Source of the DNA: Saccoglossus kowalevskii
Taxonomy: Eukaryota; Hemichordata; Enteropneusta; Harrimaniidae
Length of the DNA stretch: 23,942 bases
Direction of reading: 5' to 3'
NCBI RefSeq assembly: GCF_000003605.2
Contig: NW_003149267.1
Span: 182,317-206,258, forward strand
The position numbers and the translations under genes are program-made. This document shows positions 20,801-23,942 of the stretch, piece after piece (the first letter of the stretch is position 1; each line of letters opens with the position of its first letter). The notes under the pieces are model-generated. The model saw nothing but the letters and a program-made list of their open reading frames with translations. It was not told the DNA's origin and made no database searches.

Positions 20801-21663
20801 TGCTGTGTTCTCCCAGGAAGCTCCCTGGTTCTCCCAGGGTATCTTCGGGCATGGCGGTTTTACAGTGTTCAAACTTTCAAGAAAACAATAAAAGTTGTGA
20901 TTTTTCTAATCGATTTTATTGTTTCAAAATAGCTACTGATTGTTATGTCATGCTGTCCAAAATTCCCTAGAAGACCACTGTGACGCCTACATTAACTGCA
21001 ACACGGTTAGTAACCGTGACTGCAATAACGGTCTTAGGACGAGAATGTAGTTTTCATTTTAATAATACATGTAAATATTGGTAGCAACCGCTAGCGTGTG
21101 CTGTCCCATTATACTAGAAGGACTGTGGTATGTTGAAGAACGTGGATTCGTGGTTTAATACCGAAAATGACAAATAAAGTAACGTAATTGTTCTCAGTGT
21201 GATACTGGTTGCCTTATTTGACAACAACGGCTTTCTACTAGCCCGGAATTCTACGGGGTGGTTACCAACACACCGTGGAAATGATTTGACAAATTTGGAA
21301 AACAATCCTCATAAAATATTACATGGCGTAACATCGGTCCGGAATTATGGGAGTTATACAGAAGAGCAACGCTACATTCCCCAAAAAAGTCGCGACATGT
21401 TTTGCACGAAGTCCCGGACTTGCGAGGGAGGGTTGGTGTGATTACCCGTATTGCACGGCAATTTAGTTTACCGTACTCTCAGAGTACTTGGAACTTACCT
21501 CTGATAGCGAGGTGGCTCGGTCCACGAACTCCCTTTCTTTTATAAATCTTGACTCTCTGGTATTTAAGAAACGTTCCTCAAACCACGTCAATGCGATCGT
21601 TGTAGAGTTCTGTACGAAGTCTGGTACAATTTCGATAACTGCGTTCATAGATTTTGGTTCCAT
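11741..21663 (-). CDS. NOX5: NADPH oxidase 5, complete 16-exon coding region (931 aa)
   Basis: Ca-dependent membrane oxidase: NADPH reduces FAD, then two hemes, then O2 to superoxide on the far side. Exons, 5' to 3' on the minus strand: 21663-21499, 20234-20140, 19987-19873, 19298-19207, 19093-18976, 18449-18299, 17619-17409, 17076-16862, 16757-16569, 16103-15991, 15715-15524, 14700-14568, 14376-13979, 12938-12729, 12333-12067, 11872-11741. All introns are GT-AG, phases agree, and the exons sum to 2796 nt. Order: EF-hands (about 20-300), six-helix ferric reductase core with heme ligands His428/His442 and His494/His507, FAD motif HPFTISS (585-591), NADPH motif GAGIGVTPF (753-761), CPKC (779-782), CGP (906-908), terminal Phe931. 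Human NOX5 is roughly 740-765 residues; the excess is mainly an EF-hand extension and an acidic insert. No extra 5' coding exon was found. The upstream start is not proven. Confidence 0.93.
11873..12066 (-). other. NOX5 intron 15
   Basis: GT-AG intron of 194 bases with a poly-T tract before the acceptor. No other feature seen. Confidence 0.8.
12067..12333 (-). CDS. NOX5: NOX5 exon 15, NADPH-binding lobe
   Basis: 89 codons (residues 800-888), phase 0 at both ends. It begins VDFYWINRSQTSFEWF and includes LYMTSARGKGD and GLQMALDL, all strongly NOX5-like. The donor is GAG/GTAATG. Confidence 0.93.
12334..12728 (-). other. NOX5 intron 14 with a degenerate short repeat
   Basis: Between about 12540 and 12710 the plus strand repeats variants of AACTTTACCGACTTTCC roughly every 25-30 bases. 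The repeat is too irregular for firm units. No coding content. Confidence 0.5.
12729..12938 (-). CDS. NOX5: NOX5 exon 14, NADPH-binding core
   Basis: 70 codons (residues 730-799), phase 0 at both ends. It includes YIDGPYGSP, the glycine-rich GAGIGVTPFASIL and a CPKC pair matching the CPSC of human NOX5. Confidence 0.95.
12961..13168. mobile_element. TA-flanked MITE (ACTGTAAA family), copy A
   Basis: The left end is TACTGTAAAATCATT; the reverse complement of the right end is TACTGTAGAGGCACTAATTA. The interior is similar to 15739-15932, including AACAATGAGTT-like and GTGAATAATTA segments in the same order. TA at both edges suggests a Tc1/mariner-type origin, which is inference. Confidence 0.65.
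13215..13504. mobile_element. TTAA-type MITE, long copy (intron 13)
   Basis: The right end is intact (reverse complement TTAAAGTGTGGTGGTCGTCG). The left end is decayed (TTGAATGGAAGTGGTCGT). The interior shares CATATGAACAAAGATGGTGA with the intron-3 copy, so these two form a roughly 300-bp subfamily. Confidence 0.65.
13505..13978 (-). other. Remainder of NOX5 intron 13
   Basis: AT-rich intron sequence up to the exon 13 donor. No element with clear ends recognised. Confidence 0.5.
13979..14376 (-). CDS. NOX5: NOX5 exon 13, end of FAD lobe plus long acidic insert
   Basis: Residues 597-729. The first 20 residues (SLHIRAVGNWTKKLHKYY) complete the FAD lobe. About 112 residues follow with no family match, rich in Asp, Glu, Ser and Thr. 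Human NOX5 has only about 40, partly basic, residues at this point. The donor is GAA/GTTAGT, a weak form. Reading through it gives Val-Ser and a TAG stop at once. The join to exon 14 is supported by phase 0 on both sides. Confidence 0.85.
14377..14567 (-). other. NOX5 intron 12
   Basis: 191-base GT-AG intron, phase 1. Nothing else seen. Confidence 0.8.
14568..14700 (-). CDS. NOX5: NOX5 exon 12, FAD-binding lobe
   Basis: Residues 553-596 and the first base of 597. It starts VVHLRIKRPP and contains INIPRIAKYEWHPFTISSAP. His585-Pro-Phe-Thr is the FAD-contacting motif. Confidence 0.95.
14804..15000 (+). mobile_element. Possible tRNA-derived SINE-like sequence in NOX5 intron 11
   Basis: GTCGCTGTAGCTCAGTGTTA (14804-14823) matches a tRNA 5' end with an A box. 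GGTTCATCCC (about 14953-14962) resembles a B box, but at about 140 bases it is too far away for a tRNA. The segment between is bounded by an inverted repeat, CACAGTCTGGGCGATT (14831) and AATCACCCAGACTGTG (about 14926-14942). It may be a SINE with an internal insertion, or chance similarity. Confidence 0.35.
15185..15393. mobile_element. 209-bp TA-flanked foldback element in NOX5 intron 11
   Basis: GACCACTTTTCCGGAAAT at the left and the reverse complement of ACTTCCGGGAAAGTGGTC at the right form inverted termini. Pairing continues weakly inwards (GAGGTGTAAG / GGGGTGTGAAG). TA flanks both ends (15183-15184 and 15394-15395). Confidence 0.65.
15524..15715 (-). CDS. NOX5: NOX5 exon 11, fifth and sixth membrane helices
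   Basis: 64 codons (489-552), phase 0. FYWTH...AHAPYFW carries the second heme-ligand pair, His494 and His507, 13 apart as in NOX enzymes. FPGILYVMERILR leads into the dehydrogenase domain, and TLPSK marks its start. Confidence 0.95.
15739..15932. mobile_element. TA-flanked MITE (ACTGTAAA family), copy B
   Basis: The left end ACTGTAAAACCATTAATTAT and the reverse complement of the right end, ACTGTAAATGCGTTAATTAT, match. Its interior aligns with the copy at 12961-13168. It occupies most of NOX5 intron 10. Confidence 0.65.
15991..16103 (-). CDS. NOX5: NOX5 exon 10, fourth membrane helix
   Basis: Residues 451-488. FKWNDNLANLTG is followed by a strongly hydrophobic helix (LLLVIILIIIVACSL) and the cytosolic FVRRNGYFQ. 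It joins exon 9 in phase 1. Compared with human NOX5, about 20 loop residues are missing just before this exon. Confidence 0.92.
16340..16492. mobile_element. TTAA-type MITE, 153-bp copy in NOX5 intron 9
   Basis: TTAAAGCGGGGAGTCGTC at the left and GACGACCCTCCCGCTTTAA at the right. TTAA is intact at both edges, so the inner element is about 145 bp. Interior palindromic TGCGCA segments lie near both ends. It shares termini with the copies at 10582, 13215 and 19328. Confidence 0.75.
16569..16757 (-). CDS. NOX5: NOX5 exon 9, second and third membrane helices
   Basis: Residues 388-450 plus one base. RCLSFNTMFIVILMLRKCLT is close to human NOX5. LPLDDHVMLHKMVGW...HTVSHLLNL holds heme ligands His428 and His442, spaced 14 as in gp91phox. 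Confidence 0.95.
16862..17076 (-). CDS. NOX5: NOX5 exon 8, linker and first membrane helix
   Basis: Residues 316-387. A basic stretch (PKKQQKNK) precedes KFIYRYLGDNQKCVAFLACY and helix 1, followed by an extracellular loop ending IAIAKGS. The basic stretch sits where human NOX5 is also Arg/Pro rich. Confidence 0.92.
17409..17619 (-). CDS. NOX5: NOX5 exon 7, last EF-hands
   Basis: Residues 246-316. It completes the split EF loop begun in exon 6 and contains the best Ca loop, DRNGTGVITFED, with Asp, Asn and Thr at ligand positions and an acidic residue at position 12. It is followed by LEKYPEILDNLT, matching human LQRFPGVMENLT. The acceptor is CTAACAG/GA. Confidence 0.93.
17620..18298 (-). other. 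NOX5 intron 6 with micro-hairpin and possible decayed repeat
   Basis: It contains the hairpin at 17938-17963. A run of 11 Cs lies near 18048. About 18100-18240 has a conserved-looking but unassigned stretch (CTCAAAATGCAGGAAATAGC) that may be an old repeat. Confidence 0.5.
17938..17963. mobile_element. Micro-hairpin element, copy 3 (26 bp, decayed; ATTATAC/ATTATTC)
   Basis: CACAGTCCCT, a 6-base centre CAACAC and CGGAACTGTG form an imperfect stem. Flanks ATTATAC (17931-17937) and ATTATTC (17964-17970) agree in six of seven bases. Confidence 0.65.
18299..18449 (-). CDS. NOX5: NOX5 exon 6, EF-hand 2 equivalent
   Basis: Residues 196-245. SFFAKRFFSLYDNTNTG matches human SFFAERFFALFDSDRSG. Loop position 12 is His rather than Glu. 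It ends TDKLNFLFKVYDVS, inside the next EF loop. Confidence 0.95.
18450..18975 (-). other. NOX5 intron 5
   Basis: No element with clear ends. A 28-bp near-palindrome (18678-18705) lies close to a TGACGTCA site (18655-18662). Confidence 0.5.
18976..19093 (-). CDS. NOX5: NOX5 exon 5, EF-hand 1 equivalent
   Basis: Residues 156-195. EEKWLSWFHYLFG...MIDFLDFKEALHLKK aligns with the first EF-hand of human NOX5 (ARWLRWVTQQF...EISLQEFKAALHVKE). The loop lacks an acidic first position. Confidence 0.93.
19207..19298 (-). CDS. NOX5: NOX5 exon 4, extra EF-hand with canonical loop
   Basis: Residues 126-155. CAKKLFKILDAHGSGYLSCV resembles the exon 6 hand. The loop DAHGSGYLSCVD has ligand-type residues at positions 1, 3, 5 and 12 and Gly at 6. 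It is part of the N-terminal extension absent from human NOX5. Confidence 0.88.
19328..19632. mobile_element. TTAA-type MITE, long copy in NOX5 intron 3
   Basis: TTAAAGGGCAGTAGTCGT at the left and ACGACTACCGCGCTTTAA at the right. TTAA is intact at both edges. Termini of about 30 bp are inverted. The interior is shared with the copy at 13215-13504. The ORF across it is not a gene. Confidence 0.75.
19832..19861. mobile_element. Micro-hairpin element, copy 4 (30 bp, 7-bp direct repeats ATACCAC)
   Basis: CACAGTCACTCT, a 6-base loop CCTAGT and AGAGTGGCTGTG form a stem with one mismatch in 12. ATACCAC flanks it at 19825-19831 and 19862-19868. The right flank overlaps the extended splice donor of NOX5 exon 3 (donor GT at 19872-19871). 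Confidence 0.8.
19873..19987 (-). CDS. NOX5: NOX5 exon 3, extra EF-hand (degenerate)
   Basis: Residues 87-125. QDVDWFYKLFKNVCGENHEI resembles the exon 5 hand. The loop has no acidic first or last ligand. Phase 2 in, phase 0 out, as for exon 5. Donor CAG/GTAAGT. Confidence 0.88.
20140..20234 (-). CDS. NOX5: NOX5 exon 2, extra EF-hand (degenerate)
   Basis: Residues 56-86 plus two bases. DLAYQLYTIFSGQNGGSMYF resembles exons 4 and 6 in position and pattern. The loop lacks Asp at position 1 but keeps Glu at 12. Confidence 0.85.
20235..21498 (-). other. NOX5 intron 1
   Basis: 1264-base GT-AG intron, phase 0. It includes AAGGACTGTG at 21118-21127, possibly one half of a decayed micro-hairpin. No coding exon with EF-hand pattern was recognised inside. 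Confidence 0.6.
21499..21663 (-). CDS. NOX5: NOX5 exon 1, start codon and first EF-hand-like segment
   Basis: 55 codons from ATG at 21663 to donor GAG/GTAAGT. ALTWFEERFLNTRESRFIKE matches the pattern of exons 3 and 5 (Trp-Phe...Phe, then a loop and helix). A second ATG at codon 6 is possible. The start is inferred; upstream non-coding exons cannot be excluded. Confidence 0.78.
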
Positions 21664-22095
21664 CCCTGATCGGTGATATATGAATGTTACGTAACGATTT
21701 TACAGTCATTCGGTGAATTTCATGTATTCTATATTGGAGCGAAGAAGCGAAAATCATCTGGTATTTACGTTGCTACCATCTGATATGTGATCTATTAGCA
21801 CGATAACGTAGTTTTCAAGGAAACCGTTGGAAAGAAGTGTGAAACGTGTACGTCATACCGGGGTCCAAACACTCGAATTTATAACACCTTATTCATACCC
21901 TATCTGTCGACGTCGTTTATTTTTTAATCGTTGCTGTCTACTTTAAGTCAATATTGTAAAGGAGATAAGGCACGTAATCCAAACATTTGTTGATTTCTTA
22001 AACTCAACTGAATGGAATTATTCAGACTGTCGGCGACACTGTGTCTCCGGTAAAACAATTGAAGCTTAATTATGATGGCGCCGACACTACCGAGG
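21664..22095. other. 5' flank of NOX5
   Basis: Presumed 5' UTR and promoter region of the minus-strand gene. No TATA box or coding exon was recognised. Confidence 0.4.
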
Positions 22096-22346
22096 TTCAG
22101 GGAGCTGTAATGAGAGGGAGCTGTAATGAGAAGGAGACTGGACCAATTCTAATCCCCATTAACGCCCTTTGTTTTAAAGACTGTAATCCCTTATAAAACC
22201 ATTGTGTACGATTCCTTTGTCCCGTGTGATCGACGCCGCGGAGAACGTCCCTGATTTCACGCCCACTGAACTGAATAGCACTTGACGAGTCACGTGCACA
22301 GTGCGCAGTTAAGGTTGAAGGTTATCACTCATTACAGCTCCCTGAT
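22096..22346. repeat. Inverted repeat pair TCAGGGAGCTGTAATGAG
   Basis: TCAGGGAGCTGTAATGAG (about 22097-22114) is followed at once by a direct copy of AGGGAGCTGTAATGAG. Its reverse complement, CTCATTACAGCTCCCTGA, occurs at about 22328-22345. It could be a 250-bp MITE whose left end has a 16-bp duplication. No clear target-site duplication. Confidence 0.5.
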
Positions 22347-22990
22347 AATATTAGCACCACGGATTTAATTATTAGGGATTCGTCGCTTCAAAACTGGGCT
22401 GGAGATTTCATGTAAAGAAATTTTGTGAAAAAAAAGAAAATTTACGCGACTGCATAGTAAATGTAAGGAGGGAATGTATATCGCCAGACATATAGAAAAT
22501 AAAATATTTAGAAAAAAAAAATTAAACCAGTAATGAATCACATTCTCAGTGTGTGTTTATGAAATTTGGTTTGCTTCACGGTAACCTGACTTTGCCATTT
22601 ATACACTCACATAATATTTCATTTATTGAACAAAAAACAAAGGAGAGTATGTATGCAACCCAACACATTGTCCGCGTAGCTAAAACAGATTTTCAATGTG
22701 ACATACTCCCTTCCGGGTTTCTAACGCAATTTTGGCATTTTTATATATTTCGTAAATTTCTAACGAGATTTAGAACAACCATATCCGTCAAAAACTTGAC
22801 CAATCACAACGACTTAGCGGACGAATGACAGTAAATCGGCCAATGATTGAATGATACAAATACACTCATGGGGTACACTGATGGGCGTTACCATTTTTTT
22901 CTTCAGCCAATGAAAGCGTCTTTTATTTTTTTGAATGCAGCGCGAGGCTCTTCCGAGATAATTTTTTTTTTATAAATTCCCGTTCATGCC
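22347..22990. other. Non-coding stretch, nothing recognised
   Basis: AT-rich. The 91-codon plus-strand ORF has no recognisable domain and is not called. Confidence 0.4.
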
Positions 22991-23280
22991 TTTATACGGT
23001 CATGAAAAAGCACTGGGCAAAATCGTTGATATACGATTGTATACGCAGATATACATTTTGTGTATATTCACGGTATACGTTTAGTATACGCAGATATGAT
23101 TACGTATACAAATCGTGGAATATACGTACATATGCGCTACGTATTTTTATGGTTTCTTTCACACATGCCCGCCTTGGGTGGCACGCAGCGTATACGTACG
23201 TATTTTACGTGCATTCTCGTAGTACAATTAACGTTGTTTAAACGAAGTCTGTATATTTACGCATACGTGGAGTATACTGT
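22991..23280. repeat. Cluster of TATACG/GTATAC motifs
   Basis: At least ten occurrences of TATACG or its close variants (many within GTATACG) fall in about 280 bases, including TGTATACGCAGATATACATT and AGTATACGCAGATATGATTA. Spacing is irregular, so this is not a simple tandem array. Confidence 0.55.
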
Positions 23281-23441
23281 GCGCGTGGAATTGTCCGGTT
23301 TTATTTGGGATCGCGGTCGCCAGTACTTATAATAAATAATTACCGGAACTGTCGACTCACATGGCGTCTTGAAACGATCTAAAAACGTCTCCTGTTTTGC
23401 CGAGTACATGTAATTGAGAAATGCCTATGTACAGGTACAAT

Positions 23442-23843
23442 TTAGAAACGGTTGTTACTAATTTCTAAATTAAAAAAAAAAACATTTCCTGACTGAAGTG
23501 CACCATCGCTTTGATAATAACGTGACGTCTTCATTTGTCTCACTATACACTGGTGAATTCGAACACAAGACAGGAAATTGCACAATACGTTGATTAATTG
23601 CAATATCATTCGCAAGCCTGAATGAATGCGAACAATACAGGTGTGAATATTTTGGCGAGTGTTAAAATACTTTCCATTCGGGTCGTGTGAGTGTTTCTCG
23701 GGGCCGCTTGTGGTCTCATACACGTGAATGTTGGCCGATCGGCATTTTGGTAAGAATAGCCACAAAGTCCATACCAAAAAAGTGAAATGAATTCTCACTG
23801 AGAGACATGTAACAAAATTGGTCGAATTTGCTGTCATCGCCAT
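23442..23843 (-). CDS. Weak candidate ORF with signal-peptide-like start
   Basis: 133 codons from ATG 23843. Residues about 17-36 (IHFTFLVWTLWLFLPKCRSA) look like a signal peptide or anchor. The rest has no family match. It might be a first exon, a small secreted protein, or chance. It lies upstream of NOX5 on the same strand, and no splice link to it was found. Confidence 0.22.
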   Translation of the reverse strand: MAMTANSTNFVTCLSVRIHFTFLVWTLWLFLPKCRSANIHVYETTSGPEKHSHDPNGKYFNTRQNIHTCIVRIHSGLRMILQLINVLCNFLSCVRIHQCIVRQMKTSRYYQSDGALQSGNVFFFNLEISNNRF

Positions 23844-23930
23844 TTCTAGGGATCGTTTGATTACGGAGTTTCATTTCTATTCCATTTACCATCGTACGCT
23901 GCGTTATTTTCAGAATACGATCTATATCAC

Positions 23931-23942
23931 CACAGTCACTCG
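23931..23942. mobile_element. Micro-hairpin element, copy 5, cut by window end
   Basis: CACAGTCACTCG begins like copy 4 and is preceded by ATATCAC (23924-23930), matching the target pattern of the other copies. The second half lies outside the window. Confidence 0.55.

Noticed and set aside
21090..21127. Possible sixth micro-hairpin
   Set aside because: AAGGACTGTG matches one half, but the left half is not its complement and no 7-bp flanking repeat is found. At best a decayed copy.
1..23942. CRISPR arrays, bacterial operons, Shine-Dalgarno sites
   Set aside because: Introns, a LINE and MITEs show this is eukaryotic nuclear DNA; the tandem repeats lack CRISPR spacing.

Overview
This is animal nuclear DNA, not bacterial. 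It holds a 16-exon gene with GT-AG introns, an intronless Golgi-type sulfotransferase gene, a decayed non-LTR retrotransposon, and many non-autonomous DNA elements. A 50-N assembly gap lies inside an (AT)n run. NOX5 together with this repeat landscape suggests an invertebrate, perhaps a deuterostome such as an acorn worm, lancelet or echinoderm. The sequence alone does not settle the species.

Layout. Positions 1-545 and about 1290-1625 are short tandem repeat blocks. Positions about 1740-6985 are a 5'-truncated, multiply broken LINE. Its reverse-transcriptase region is interrupted by a 2.85-kb foldback DNA element (2497-5345) flanked by TTAA. That element carries a second inverted-repeat element (3411-3864) and a tiny hairpin element (4587-4620). 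Positions about 6989-7820 are a 314-bp-period tandem block. Positions 8971-10278 (minus) encode a 435-residue carbohydrate sulfotransferase with both PAPS-binding motifs. Positions 11741-21663 (minus) hold a complete NADPH oxidase 5 (NOX5) reading frame. The 16 exons join in phase to 931 codons plus a stop and end with the family's C-terminal Phe. From 21664 to the window end the DNA is largely non-coding, with one weak candidate ORF.

Function. NOX5 is a calcium-regulated transmembrane oxidase that passes electrons from NADPH through FAD and two hemes to oxygen, making superoxide. This copy has an N-terminal extension in which a two-exon EF-hand unit appears three times, with intron phases alternating 0, 2, 0, 2, 0. 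Most of the Ca-binding loops are degenerate. A long acidic insert lies between the FAD and NADPH lobes, and one extracellular loop is short. The sulfotransferase lies on the same strand 1.46 kb downstream; nothing in the sequence links the two functionally.

Most unusual signal. At least four copies (a fifth is cut by the window end) of a 26-34 bp hairpin, CACAGTCCCTC...GAGGGACTGTG, are each flanked by a 7-bp direct repeat that differs between loci (ATTTGAC, CATATAC, ATTATAC/ATTATTC, ATACCAC). This is the signature of a transposed unit made of almost nothing but its own inverted termini. One copy sits just inside a NOX5 intron, with its target duplication overlapping the extended splice donor. 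The NOX5 introns also hold two MITE families, a TA-flanked foldback and a possible tRNA-derived SINE.
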